64,000 bases of DNA from SZUA-547 sp963669265 (GCA_963669265.1 OY769916.1:1364001-1428000), one strand, 5' to 3'; shown: positions 44,113 through 52,708, counted from the first letter of the stretch. Translations and numbers: made by a program. The notes: a model not told the origin generated them from the sequence alone.

Positions 44113-44460
44113 AAAGGGTCCTGGCGACGAATACTCTAAGCCCGCAGTATCACATCGTCCGACATTAAAATCCCATAACAAGCCCGGCATGGAATTTTAA
44201 GGTCGGCTCCGGCGAAGGTCGCATTGTCAAAAACAAACGACCGGAGCCAACTGCAATGATCCACCGCGCCGCAGAGATCCCGACGGCCTATCGCGCCCAC
44301 GGCGCCAGTGCTCGTCGCCGTCTCGTCGCGGCGAACATGAACCGGCCGCGCGCCGGGGCGCGCGCCCTTCTCGAAACCCTCATCACCGATCCCGACAGCC
44401 TGCCTTCTTTCGGCGCGCTGACGGGCCTGAAACCTTTGTGCAGACGGAGGACCTAAGACA
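44113..44460. other. Divergent intergenic region with inverted repeat and possible small ORF
   Basis: 348 nt between the exported-protein gene and the repeat protein. GGCTCCGG (44205-44212) and CCGGAGCC (44241-44248) are a perfect inverted repeat separated by 28 nt. A 66-codon ORF (44256-44456) is listed separately. The probable site of two divergent promoters. Confidence 0.45.
44256..44456 (+). CDS. Possible small ORF upstream of the Arg-rich repeat gene
   Basis: 66 residues, Arg/Ala-rich (AAEIPTAYRAHGASARRRLV), with no recognised domain. CGGAG 9 nt before ATG 44256 may be a ribosome site, and the stop is 4 nt before the next start, whose own ribosome site lies within its last codons. It may be a real coupled gene or a chance ORF in GC-rich DNA; low confidence. 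Confidence 0.25.
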   Translation: MIHRAAEIPTAYRAHGASARRRLVAANMNRPRAGARALLETLITDPDSLPSFGALTGLKPLCRRRT

Positions 44461-45138
44461 ATGCGACTGACATCCATACTGGGCGGGGCTCTGCTCGCTC
44501 TGACCACCGTTTCAGCAGCGCCTGCCTCGGCGGACCCCACGTCCGACGCCCTCTATAACGGCCTGATCGCCTTCTTCGGGACCGGATCCGGAACCTATCA
44601 GACCTACCCGCAGGAAAGCTATGCGCCGAGCTATGGCTACGCGCCGGCCTATGGCTACGCCCCCGACTGGCGGGAGCGCCGCGAGATTCGGCGGGAAATC
44701 CGGCGCGAGGTGCGGCGGGACATTCGTGATCGCGCCTACAACCGCGGATACAAGGCCGCGAAGCGGGACTGGCGTCACGACAGGCGAACGCGACACCAGG
44801 CGTATAAGGAGCGTCGCCGTGAGGTCCGCCAGCGCGCCTATAACCGCGGCTACAAAGCGGCGAAGCGCGATTGGCGGCACAAGGCCGAAACCCGGCGCGA
44901 GGTGCGGAAAGAACGCCGTCAGGAGATCCGCGAGCGGTCGTTCAACCGAGGCTACAAGGCGGCGCGTCGTGACTGGCGGGAAACCCGGCAAGAGCGTCGT
45001 CAGGAAATCCGTCAACGGGCGCGGGATCGCGGTTATCAGGCCGGACGGCGCGATGGTCGACCCGGAGCGGTCAACCAGGATCGTCGCCGCGTGGCGGAGA
45101 GGCGTGAGAGACGCCGCGACGGCGAACGTCGCCGCTAG
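44461..45138 (+). CDS. Exported arginine-rich repeat protein
   Basis: 225 residues. Signal peptide (LTSILGGALLALTTVSAAPA) ends near SADPTS. A Tyr-rich segment SYAPSYGYAPAYGYAPDW follows at about 57-74. From 75 to 210 there are four units with the core RAYNRGYKAAKRDWRH (about residues 95-113, 121-145, 160-178 and 190-205; the third has RSFNRGYKAARRDWRE, the fourth RARDRGYQAGRRDGR), separated by Arg/Glu-rich helical spacers. About one third of the repeat region is Arg. A very basic periplasmic or outer-membrane-associated protein is predicted. GGAGGA before ATG 44461 is a good ribosome site. Function unknown; divergent from the two-component operon, a possible regulator-target pair. Confidence 0.8.
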   Translation: MRLTSILGGALLALTTVSAAPASADPTSDALYNGLIAFFGTGSGTYQTYPQESYAPSYGYAPAYGYAPDWRERREIRREIRREVRRDIRDRAYNRGYKAAKRDWRHDRRTRHQAYKERRREVRQRAYNRGYKAAKRDWRHKAETRREVRKERRQEIRERSFNRGYKAARRDWRETRQERRQEIRQRARDRGYQAGRRDGRPGAVNQDRRRVAERRERRRDGERRR

Positions 45139-45169
45139 AGCGCTTAACTGAAAAGAACTCGAGCAGGCG

Positions 45170-45198
45170 GGGAGCGGCGGTTTTCAATCGTCGCTCCC
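45170..45198 (+). terminator. Hairpin after the Arg-rich repeat gene
   Basis: GGGAGCGGCG (45170-45179) pairs with CGTCGCTCCC (45189-45198), one G-T pair, 9-nt loop. A T-tract is absent, so it is a tentative terminator. Confidence 0.45.
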
Positions 45199-45318
45199 AA
45201 TCTCTATAGACGTCTTGCGTTCGGTCCGACCCGCAGGCGGCCCCTTTCCCAAACAATCCCCCCGCGCAACGCTTATCGATTTTCAGAGCAATGGACGAAA
45301 CCGTGATAGGTTCACGTC

Positions 45319-46359
45319 ATGAACCGGTGGGTCTCTGAAGCGATTGGACGGATCGAAGCGGACTATCAACGGTCCGCCGACACGCATTTGTTCAAGCTGG
45401 CGATTCCCAAACTGCAGGGCGTCGACATCTACCTCAAAGATGAGAGCACCCATCCGACCGGCAGCCTGAAGCATCGTCTGGCCCGGTCGCTGTTCCTCTA
45501 CGCCCTCTGCAACGGCAAGATCAGTGAGACGACGACGATCATCGAAGCGTCCTCTGGCAGCACCGCGGTCTCCGAGGCCTATTTCGCGCAGATGCTAAAT
45601 CTGCGATTCGTCGCGGTCATGCCGCGCTCCACGGCGAAGAGCAAGATCGACAAGATCGCGCTTTATGGCGGCGAATGCCATTTCGTAAACAGCGCGCCGG
45701 AGATGCACGGCGCCGCGCAACAGCTGGCGAGAGAGGTCGACGGGCATTTCATGGACCAGTTTATGTTCGCCGAGCGCGCGACCGACTGGCGGGGCAACAA
45801 CAACATCGCCGAAAGCGTGTTCCAACAGATGCAAAAAGAACCGCATCCGGTCCCTCGCACGTTGGTGATGAGCGCCGGCACCGGAGGAACTTCAGCCACG
45901 TTGGGCCGCTACATCCGCTACAAGGGTTTTGATACCCGGCTGGTGGTCGTCGATCCGGAAAACTCGGTCTTCTACGACAGTTACATGCAAAAGAACCCGA
46001 ACCTGACGGCCGACTGCTCCAGCCGCATCGAAGGCATCGGCCGACCCAAGGTCGAGAAATCGTTTCAGCCGGATGTGATCGACGAGATGATGCAGGTGCC
46101 GGACGCCGCCAGCATCGCCACGATCCTGTGGCTGGAGACGCTGATCGGTCGGAAGGCGGGCGCGTCCACCGGCACCAATCTATGGGGCGCGCTCAGCATC
46201 GCCCGGCGGATGATGAATACGGGCGAGCGCGGATCGATCGTCTCATTGATGTGCGACAGCGGCGAGCGCTATCTGGACACTTACTACGATCCGGACTGGG
46301 TCGCCCGCACCTTTGACGACATTCAAGCCTATCGAGATGAGTTGAACGCCTGGACCTGA
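45319..46359 (+). CDS. PLP-dependent cysteine synthase-like enzyme (Cds1-like)
   Basis: 346 residues of fold type II PLP enzymes. Lys51 in HPTGSLKHRLA is the likely Schiff-base residue; EASSGSTAVSEAYFA binds the substrate carboxylate, SAGTGGTSATLGRYIR the phosphate, and LMCDSGERYLDTYY is near the C-terminus. Length and the SGS T motif resemble actinobacterial/alphaproteobacterial Cds1 (L-cysteine desulfhydrase) more than CysK (about 310). Either cysteine synthesis or H2S-producing breakdown is possible. It stands alone. ATG 45319 follows the GC-rich gap. Confidence 0.85.
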   Translation: MNRWVSEAIGRIEADYQRSADTHLFKLAIPKLQGVDIYLKDESTHPTGSLKHRLARSLFLYALCNGKISETTTIIEASSGSTAVSEAYFAQMLNLRFVAVMPRSTAKSKIDKIALYGGECHFVNSAPEMHGAAQQLAREVDGHFMDQFMFAERATDWRGNNNIAESVFQQMQKEPHPVPRTLVMSAGTGGTSATLGRYIRYKGFDTRLVVVDPENSVFYDSYMQKNPNLTADCSSRIEGIGRPKVEKSFQPDVIDEMMQVPDAASIATILWLETLIGRKAGASTGTNLWGALSIARRMMNTGERGSIVSLMCDSGERYLDTYYDPDWVARTFDDIQAYRDELNAWT

Positions 46360-46378
46360 GCAACCGGCCCTGACCGCG

Positions 46379-47392
46379 CTACTCTACCGAGAGCACGACC
46401 TTGCCCATGGCGTTGCGCGATTTCAGCAGCGTCAGCGCATCATTGGCCCGCTCCAGCGGAACCACATCGGACACCTCGACGGTGAACCGACCTTCTTCGC
46501 GCCACGCCAGCAGCGTGCGCAGACTGTCGATGATCGGCCCCGGCTTCTTGTCCAGATAATCGCCCCACCAGAACCCGATCGCGCTGACATTCTTGACCAG
46601 CATGATATTGGCCGGGATCTGAGGCACGTCTCCGCCCGCAAACCCGATCGGCAACAGCCGCGCCTCGAATTTCGCGGCCCTGAGAGCCGCCTTGAACATC
46701 TCACCGCCGACTGTGTCATAGGCGACGTCGACGCCGCCGAGCGCTTTTAGTTTGGCGACAAGGTCGGGATCGTCAGCGTCGATCATATGGGTCGCACCCT
46801 TCGCCTCCGCCAGCGCCAATTTGTCCGCGCCGCGCGCGACCGCGACAATCTCGGCCCCCATCAGCGCGCCGACTTCAACCGCCGCGAGCCCGGCCCCGCC
46901 CGCAGCGCCGGTCACCAACAGCCGCTCGCCCGCTTTCAGACCCGCCTTGTAGTCGAGCGCCATATGCGCGGTGCCATAGACAACCGCCAGCCCCGCGATT
47001 TCCTCGTCCGACACCCCCTCGGGCGCCGGCAGGCAGGAGGATGCGGGGCAAATCACCGTATCGGCGAATCCGCCCGATCCGCAGACGGCCAAAACGCGGG
47101 CGCCGACCGCATGTCTCGCCTCCTGCGCGCCGCCGCCGAGCGCCATGCCGCTCAGCTCGCCGCCCCCCAGCGCCGCGTCGCCCACGGCGTCGACCACGCC
47201 GCAAATCTCTATCCCCGGCGCGAATGGAAAGACCGGCGTCGCCTGATACCGGTTCTGCACCATCAGCGTGTCGGCGAAGTTCACGCCCGCCGCGCGCACC
47301 GACAGGCGAACCTCGCCCGGACCGGGCTCCGGCGTCGCCAACTGATCGAGCGTCAACCGACCGCCTTTTTCGTGGACCCGCATGGCGCGCAT
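46379..47392 (-). CDS. NADPH:quinone oxidoreductase / zinc-independent alcohol dehydrogenase family
   Basis: 337 residues of the medium-chain dehydrogenase/reductase superfamily. N-terminal GroES-like domain with PEPGPGEVRLSVRAAGVNFAD, then a Rossmann domain with VTGAAGGAGLAAVEVGALMGA (glycine-rich NADP site) and VDVAYDTVGGEMFKAALRA. No zinc-binding cysteines are seen, which fits the quinone-oxidoreductase-like (QOR) branch. It probably reduces quinones or enoyl compounds with NADPH; the substrate is unknown. Alternative start at 47383. Divergent from the racemase gene. Confidence 0.9.
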   Translation of the reverse strand: MRAMRVHEKGGRLTLDQLATPEPGPGEVRLSVRAAGVNFADTLMVQNRYQATPVFPFAPGIEICGVVDAVGDAALGGGELSGMALGGGAQEARHAVGARVLAVCGSGGFADTVICPASSCLPAPEGVSDEEIAGLAVVYGTAHMALDYKAGLKAGERLLVTGAAGGAGLAAVEVGALMGAEIVAVARGADKLALAEAKGATHMIDADDPDLVAKLKALGGVDVAYDTVGGEMFKAALRAAKFEARLLPIGFAGGDVPQIPANIMLVKNVSAIGFWWGDYLDKKPGPIIDSLRTLLAWREEGRFTVEVSDVVPLERANDALTLLKSRNAMGKVVLSVE

Positions 47393-47478
47393 GTGTGATC
47401 TCCCGCAGAAAATCGCGCGGGGCCGTATCGCCCGCGCCGAACCCGCGCTATCTCCTACGTCAAAAGCGGAGTCAAATA

Positions 47479-48174
47479 ATGCGACTGATTGGCGTCATCG
47501 GCGGTATGAGCTGCGAGTCCACCGCGCTCTACTATGAAGCGCTGAACGCGGGCGCGCGCGCGCGTCTTGGCGGTCTGACCTCCGCCGAATGTCTGATCTG
47601 GTCGGTGGATTTCGCGCGCATCGAGAAGATGCAGGAGGAAGATCGCTGGGATGACGCGGGCGAGGAGCTTTCCGCCATCGCCGCCAAGCTTCAGGACGCC
47701 GGGGCTGAGATCGTCCTGCTGGCCACCAACACCATGCACAAGGTCGCCGCGCCGATCGAAGTCGCGCTCTCTTCCTCCGAATTCCTGCATATCGCGGACG
47801 CCACCGGCGCCCGGATCCGGGACGCGGGCTTCAAGCGCCCCGCCCTGATGGCGACCGCGTATACGATGGAGCAGGATTTCTACACCGGGCGGCTGCGCGA
47901 AAAGTTCGGCCTCGCTCCGGTGATCCCGGACCGCGCCGACCGAGCGGAAGTGCATCGGATCATCTATGACGAGCTTTGCCTTGGCGCGGTCGACTCGGCC
48001 AGCCGGGCCGCTTATGAGAAGATCGCCGGACGCCTGAAGGATCAGGGCGCCGATTGCCTCATCCTCGGTTGCACGGAGGTCGGCATGCTGCTTTCAGCGG
48101 CGAACTCCCCCCTGCCCGTCTTTGACACCGCCGCGATCCATGTGGAGGCCGCCTTGGACGCCGCGATCGCCTGA
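47479..48174 (+). CDS. Aspartate/glutamate racemase family protein
   Basis: 231 residues. LIGVIGGMSCESTALYYEALN is the family N-terminus, ATNTMHKVA carries the first catalytic position and LILGCTEVGMLL the second (Cys198). The first position is Thr83 rather than Cys. E. coli YgeA-type L-aspartate/glutamate racemases also have a Thr/Cys pair, so activity with L-Asp/L-Glu is possible; it could also be a related amino-acid racemase. Start ATG 47479 is fixed by the conserved N-terminus. Divergent from the quinone oxidoreductase; typA follows after 117 nt. Confidence 0.9.
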   Translation: MRLIGVIGGMSCESTALYYEALNAGARARLGGLTSAECLIWSVDFARIEKMQEEDRWDDAGEELSAIAAKLQDAGAEIVLLATNTMHKVAAPIEVALSSSEFLHIADATGARIRDAGFKRPALMATAYTMEQDFYTGRLREKFGLAPVIPDRADRAEVHRIIYDELCLGAVDSASRAAYEKIAGRLKDQGADCLILGCTEVGMLLSAANSPLPVFDTAAIHVEAALDAAIA

Positions 48175-48291
48175 CCGACCTGCGTCTCTTCTGCGACAGC
48201 GCCCAACCAACGGCGGCCTTGCCCTTGCCGCAGCGCAGCATTTGATGCATGTGCCACCCAAACGTCACCCTGTCGCCGTCTGGAGCCCATG

Positions 48292-50115
48292 ATGGACCTG
48301 CGCAATATCGCGATCATCGCCCATGTCGATCATGGCAAAACCACGCTCGTGGACGAGTTGCTTCGCCAGTCCGGCGAGGTCCGCGCGCATCAGGCGTTGG
48401 CCGAGCGCGCGATGGACTCGAACGATCTCGAGCGCGAGCGCGGGATCACCATCCTCGCCAAATGCACCTCGGTCGACTGGCGCGGCTCGCGCATCAATAT
48501 CGTCGACACGCCCGGTCACGCCGATTTCGGCGGCGAGGTGGAGCGCATCCTCTCCATGGTCGATGGCGTGGTGCTGCTGGTGGACGCGGCCGAAGGGCCC
48601 ATGCCGCAGACGAAGTTCGTCACATCCAAGGCGCTCGCGCTCGGCCTGCGCCCGATCGTCGTTCTGAACAAGACCGACAAGCCGGACGCCGAGCCCGACC
48701 GCGCGCTGGACGAGGTGTTCGACCTCTTCGCCAGTCTGGACGCCGACGAGGACCAGCTGGACTTTCCGGTCCTCTACGCATCCGGCCGCAGCGGCTGGGC
48801 GTCGGCGGATCTGGACGGCCCGCGCGAGAATTTGACGCCGCTCTTCGAGTTGATTCTGGACCACGTGCCCGCGCCGACCCAAATTAGCCAGGCGGATCAA
48901 CCGTTCCGCATGCTCGCGACCACGCTGGAGGCCGACCCGTTTCTAGGCCGCATCCTCACCGGGCGGATTGAGGCGGGCGCCGTTGCGCCGGGCGACACTG
49001 TCAAGGCGCTATCGCGCGACGGAGCGGAGATCGAGCGCTTCCGCATCACCAAGGTCCTCGCCTTCCGGGGTCTGGAGCGCAAAGCGATCGACCGCGCGGA
49101 GGCGGGCGACATCGTCGCGCTGGCGGGCATGGCCAAACCGACCGTGGCCGACACGATTTGCGCCCAGGGCGTGTCGGAAGCGATCGACTCCCAACCGATC
49201 GATCCGCCCACCATCTCCGTCACTTTCGGTATCAATGACAGCCCCTATGCGGGCCGTTCCGGCAGCAAGGTGCAAAGCCGCGTGATCCGCGACCGCCTGC
49301 TGCGCGAGGCCGAGGGCAATGTCGCGATCCGCGTCGCCGACACCCCCGGCGGCGAGGCGTTCGAGGTCTCGGGCCGGGGCGAGTTGCAGATGGGCGTGCT
49401 GATCGAGACCATGCGGCGCGAAGGGTTCGAACTCTCGATCTCCCGACCCCGCGTGCTCTATCGCGATGAAGACGGCCAGAAGCTGGAGCCGATCGAAGAA
49501 GTCACGGTCGACGTCGATGACGAGTATTCCGGCGCGGTGGTGGAAAAGCTGGCCCAGCGCAAGGGCGAGTTGGCGGAGATGCGCCCCTCCGGCGGCGGCA
49601 AGACCCGCATCGTGGCCCATGTGCCGAGCCGCGGCCTGATCGGCTATCACGGCGAGTTTCTAACCGACACCCGCGGCAGCGGCGTGATGAACCGGGTGTT
49701 CCACGGCTGGGCGCCCCATAAAGGCCAGATCCAATCACGGCGCAACGGGGCGTTGATCTCGATGGAGCAGGGTCAGAGCGTCGCCTACGCGCTCTGGAAT
49801 CTCGAGGAACGCGGCAAGCTGTTCATCGGCTCCGGCGAGGTGGTCTACCAGGGGATGATCATCGGCGAACACAGCCGCGGCCCCGATCTTGAGGTCAACC
49901 CGCTGAAGGGCAAAAAGCTGACCAACATTCGCGCTTCCGGCAAGGACGAGGCGGTGACCCTGACCACGCCAGTGCGCTTTGGACTGGAAGAGGCGATCGC
50001 CTATATCGGCGACGACGAACTGGTTGAGGTGACGCCGGAGCATATTCGCCTGCGCAAACGGTTCCTCGATCCGCATGAGCGCAAGCGCAACGCTCGAATT
50101 GCTACAGTTTCATAA
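48292..50115 (+). CDS. typA: Ribosome-associated GTPase TypA/BipA
   Basis: 607 residues from ATG 48292 (GGAG 6 nt upstream; ATG 48289 is 3 nt earlier). G1 AHVDHGKTTLVDEL, switch I RERGITILAK, G3 DTPGHADFGGEV, G4 LNKTDKPDA; then the EF-G-like domains II, III and V and the TypA C-terminal domain (GVMNRVFHGWAPHKGQ and LTTPVRFGLEEAIAYI). A translational GTPase needed at low temperature and stress and for 50S assembly. Stop is followed by a hairpin. Confidence 0.97.
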   Translation: MDLRNIAIIAHVDHGKTTLVDELLRQSGEVRAHQALAERAMDSNDLERERGITILAKCTSVDWRGSRINIVDTPGHADFGGEVERILSMVDGVVLLVDAAEGPMPQTKFVTSKALALGLRPIVVLNKTDKPDAEPDRALDEVFDLFASLDADEDQLDFPVLYASGRSGWASADLDGPRENLTPLFELILDHVPAPTQISQADQPFRMLATTLEADPFLGRILTGRIEAGAVAPGDTVKALSRDGAEIERFRITKVLAFRGLERKAIDRAEAGDIVALAGMAKPTVADTICAQGVSEAIDSQPIDPPTISVTFGINDSPYAGRSGSKVQSRVIRDRLLREAEGNVAIRVADTPGGEAFEVSGRGELQMGVLIETMRREGFELSISRPRVLYRDEDGQKLEPIEEVTVDVDDEYSGAVVEKLAQRKGELAEMRPSGGGKTRIVAHVPSRGLIGYHGEFLTDTRGSGVMNRVFHGWAPHKGQIQSRRNGALISMEQGQSVAYALWNLEERGKLFIGSGEVVYQGMIIGEHSRGPDLEVNPLKGKKLTNIRASGKDEAVTLTTPVRFGLEEAIAYIGDDELVEVTPEHIRLRKRFLDPHERKRNARIATVS

Positions 50116-50123
50116 CGCCCACA

Positions 50124-50146
50124 TGCAAAATGCTTCGCATTTTGCA
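50124..50146 (+). terminator. Hairpin after typA
   Basis: TGCAAAATGC (50124-50133), loop TTC, GCATTTTGCA (50137-50146): 10-bp perfect AT-rich stem followed by AATATTCTCTC. The stem lacks a T-run, so terminator or protein-binding palindrome are both possible. Confidence 0.45.
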
Positions 50147-50261
50147 AATATTCTCTCTCCTTAAACGCATACTGCGCCACCACTGGGCGTAAATTTTGTA
50201 AAATACGTACCGCAATACGTGTACTAAATCAGCATCTACAGCGTGTTATCGAAATTGTGAT

Positions 50262-50289
50262 CAGTTTTCCATTTTATCGATAAAAACTG
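50262..50289. promoter_or_regulatory. Palindromic site upstream of the XRE gene
   Basis: A perfect 14-bp palindrome TTTTATCGATAAAA (50272-50285) lies within a wider imperfect inverted repeat (CAGTTTT 50262-50268 and AAAACTG 50283-50289), 60 nt before the XRE start. Plausible operator for the XRE dimer (autoregulation). Confidence 0.4.
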
Positions 50290-50345
50290 GCCCACCTCTT
50301 GCTTTGACAACCTGTGAGTGAAATTGGGATGTCAGGAGAAACTGT

Positions 50346-50711
50346 ATGAAACACCCTGTTGACGTGCATGTGGGAAAACGAGTTCGCCATCGCAGGTGGA
50401 TGGTTGGAATGACCCAACAGCAGTTGGGCGATAAAGTTGGGATCAAATTCCAGCAAATCCAGAAATACGAGACCGGCATGAACCGGATCTCGGCGAGCAG
50501 GCTTTGGGATATCGCGCACGCTATGGATGTGCCAATCTCTTTCTTCTTCGAAGGCATCGAAGAAGAGGCGGATGCGCCGGAGTCCTCAACCCAAGGTGAT
50601 CTGCTGGCGGATAAGGAAGCGCTCGAACTCGTTCGCTCCTACTACGCCATTCCAACCGAACAGCGTCGCCGGTTGTTCGACCTCGCACGAGTTCTTAGCG
50701 ACGCAGCGTAA
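50346..50711 (+). CDS. XRE-family helix-turn-helix regulator
   Basis: 121 residues. HTH domain at about 8-65 (GKRVRHRRWMVGMTQQQLGDKVGIKFQQIQKYE, in parts) of the SinR/Cro type, followed by a short acidic linker and a C-terminal helix (LADKEALELVRSYYAIPTEQ, then RRRLFDLARVLSDA). The C-terminal part is too short for a ligand domain. Similar small XRE regulators are common in Rhodobacterales; the target is unknown. The phosphatase gene follows after 60 nt, and an AT-rich palindrome lies upstream. Confidence 0.92.
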   Translation: MKHPVDVHVGKRVRHRRWMVGMTQQQLGDKVGIKFQQIQKYETGMNRISASRLWDIAHAMDVPISFFFEGIEEEADAPESSTQGDLLADKEALELVRSYYAIPTEQRRRLFDLARVLSDAA

Positions 50712-50772
50712 CCCTGGCGCTGGTTGACGGAGGCGAACGGCTGCGGATACATGGGCGATACTCGCCGCAAAG

Positions 50773-51681
50773 ATGGAACCGATGCCGCCAACCGACCAAG
50801 ATCCGGCGCAGGACCTGAGTGAAGACGTCCCAAACGACGCCCGCGCGCAAGCCGACAAGCGTCGTCGCTTCTCCTCAGAAGACCGATCCAACCTGCTGGC
50901 GGCCGCCCATGCGGCCGCTGACGCAGCCCGTGTCGCGGCGCTGCGCCACTTCCGATCCGCCAATCTGGCCGCCGACGACAAGGGCGGCGCGCGCGGCTAC
51001 GACCCCGTGACATTGGGCGACAAGGAAACCGAGGCGGTGATCCGCGCGGTTTTGGCCAAGCGGCGCCCGAACGACGCCATCAAAGGCGAAGAACAGTCGG
51101 ACAGCGACGGCGACAGCGGCGTCACCTGGGTGATCGACCCGATCGACGGCACCCGCTCGTACCTCGCGGGCGCGCCAACTTGGGGGGTGCTGATCGCGGC
51201 GAATGACGGCGAGCGGCCCGTGCTTGGCGTGATTGATCAGCCGCATATCGCCGAACGCTTTGTCGGCGACACGTTCGACGACCCCGCCGCAGGCGCATTC
51301 TATATACGCGGCGCAGACCGGAACCGGCTGAAGACCCGCGCATGCCCTCGGATCGAGGACGCCGTGCTCTTCACCACATTCCCGGAAGTGGGAACGGAGA
51401 TCGACGGCGCCGCATTCAACCGCGTGAAGGCCAGAGCCAAGCTGACCCGCTATGGCATCGATTGCTACGCCTACGCTCTGCTGGCCGCCGGCCATGTGGA
51501 TCTGGTGATCGAGGCGGGGTTGCAGGCCTATGACGTTCAGGCGCTGATCCCGGTGATCGAAGCGGCGGGCGGCAAGATCACAAGCTGGGACGGCGGCGAC
51601 TGCCAGAATGGCGGACGCGTGCTGGCCGCGGGCGACCCTGAGCTACATGGCGTCGCAATGAAACTGCTGCAGACGGCCTGA
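50773..51681 (+). CDS. Inositol monophosphatase family phosphatase (HisN/SuhB-like)
   Basis: 302 residues. A variable N-terminal 45 residues precede ALRHFRSANLAADDKGGARG and the metal-binding motifs GEEQSDSDGD, WVIDPIDGTRSYLAGAP and AYDVQALIPVIEAAGGKITSW. The FIG superfamily needs Mg2+; relatives cut inositol-1-phosphate, histidinol-phosphate (HisN) or 3'-phosphoadenosine 5'-phosphate. The Tyr-Leu-Ala-Gly after the DPIDGTRS motif resembles HisN/ImpA more than CysQ, but I do not commit. The start may be later than 50773. Partner genes are absent. Confidence 0.9.
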   Translation: MEPMPPTDQDPAQDLSEDVPNDARAQADKRRRFSSEDRSNLLAAAHAAADAARVAALRHFRSANLAADDKGGARGYDPVTLGDKETEAVIRAVLAKRRPNDAIKGEEQSDSDGDSGVTWVIDPIDGTRSYLAGAPTWGVLIAANDGERPVLGVIDQPHIAERFVGDTFDDPAAGAFYIRGADRNRLKTRACPRIEDAVLFTTFPEVGTEIDGAAFNRVKARAKLTRYGIDCYAYALLAAGHVDLVIEAGLQAYDVQALIPVIEAAGGKITSWDGGDCQNGGRVLAAGDPELHGVAMKLLQTA

Positions 51682-51703
51682 CGGCCGCCAACCTGCAATG
51701 ACG

Positions 51704-52687
51704 TCAGCTCTGATCGGGCGACAAACCCAATCTCGCGAGAAATGAATCGATCTCTCTCCAGACGCGATTGCGAAGCTCCGGCCGTTCGAACAGCGCTTCA
51801 TGTTTCGCGCCGGCGATCACCCGGAAACGCGAGCGGCTGGCCGCGGCCCGCGCGGCGACCAGCGGCGCGGAGATCACCGCCTCCTCCGAGCCGACCCAAT
51901 AGAGCGCCTTGACCGACGAGATGTCGACCAGCTCCAGCGCCGCCATCTCTTTCAACGCCGCGCGCAGCCAACCCCAGGTGACGCCAGCGACCGCGAGGCC
52001 TGGCGCCTCTTTGATCAGATCGCGCTGGCGGGTGTATTCGTCGAAATCCGACGTCATCACGTTGCCCATGAAGATCGTCTCGGAATAGGGCTCCATCGGC
52101 TGACCCGGCGCGTAGCTGTAGTTGAGGCCGACATCCGAGACCACCTTGGCGGCCATATTGGCGGCGCGATCAATGCCCGGCGTCAACAGCAGGCCCAGCA
52201 TTGGGGAGGAGAACATGGCCCCGACGAACCGGTCCGGCTCCCGCTTCAACCGCCGGATCGCCACGGCGCCGCCCATCGAGTGCGACATCAGCACCGTCTG
52301 GCCGGGCAACGCCTGCACCTCCGGCAGCTCCAGCAGAGCGTCGAGATCTCTCTGGTAATCCTCGAAATCGTCGACATGACCTTTCAGCGGATGCCCCAAG
52401 GGCCGTTCCGACAGGCCCTGCCCGCGCCAATCCATCGTCGCGACGGCGAAGCCGCGCGCCAGTAGTTCGGTGACGACCGGATAGTATTTCTCAATGAACT
52501 CCGTGCGCCCATGCAGCAGCAAGACCGTGGCGCGCGCCTCAGCCTTTTCACCCACGCCGCCCGGCCAGATCGCGACCCGCAGCTTCACGCCGTCCGACGC
52601 GGTTGCAAGATACGCCTCGCCGCCCTCAGGCGGCTCGCCGACCAGACAGGCCCTCGCGGCGATAGGGGTGCTGAGAAATGGGCTCAT
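51704..52687 (-). CDS. pldB: Alpha/beta hydrolase, lysophospholipase (PldB-like)
   Basis: 327 residues. Nucleophile elbow VLMSHSMGGAVAIRRL near residue 135, an oxyanion/lid region, Asp and the terminal His in FRVIAGAKHEALFERPELR, and the N-terminal ATVLLLHGRTEFIEKYYPVVTEL (shown partly). This is the lysophospholipase L2 (PldB)/monoglyceride-lipase branch. Predicted cytoplasmic or membrane-associated hydrolysis of lysophospholipids. It starts 21 nt after the SCP2 gene, probably one operon with a lipid theme. Confidence 0.9.
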   Translation of the reverse strand: MSPFLSTPIAARACLVGEPPEGGEAYLATASDGVKLRVAIWPGGVGEKAEARATVLLLHGRTEFIEKYYPVVTELLARGFAVATMDWRGQGLSERPLGHPLKGHVDDFEDYQRDLDALLELPEVQALPGQTVLMSHSMGGAVAIRRLKREPDRFVGAMFSSPMLGLLLTPGIDRAANMAAKVVSDVGLNYSYAPGQPMEPYSETIFMGNVMTSDFDEYTRQRDLIKEAPGLAVAGVTWGWLRAALKEMAALELVDISSVKALYWVGSEEAVISAPLVAARAAASRSRFRVIAGAKHEALFERPELRNRVWREIDSFLARLGLSPDQS

Positions 52688-52708
52688 GCTTGGTCGGCTC
52701 CGGTCCGG

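Noticed and set aside
44700..45060. Tandem DNA repeats as non-coding element
   Set aside because: Similarity follows the protein repeat units of an open reading frame with signal peptide, so they are coding repeats.
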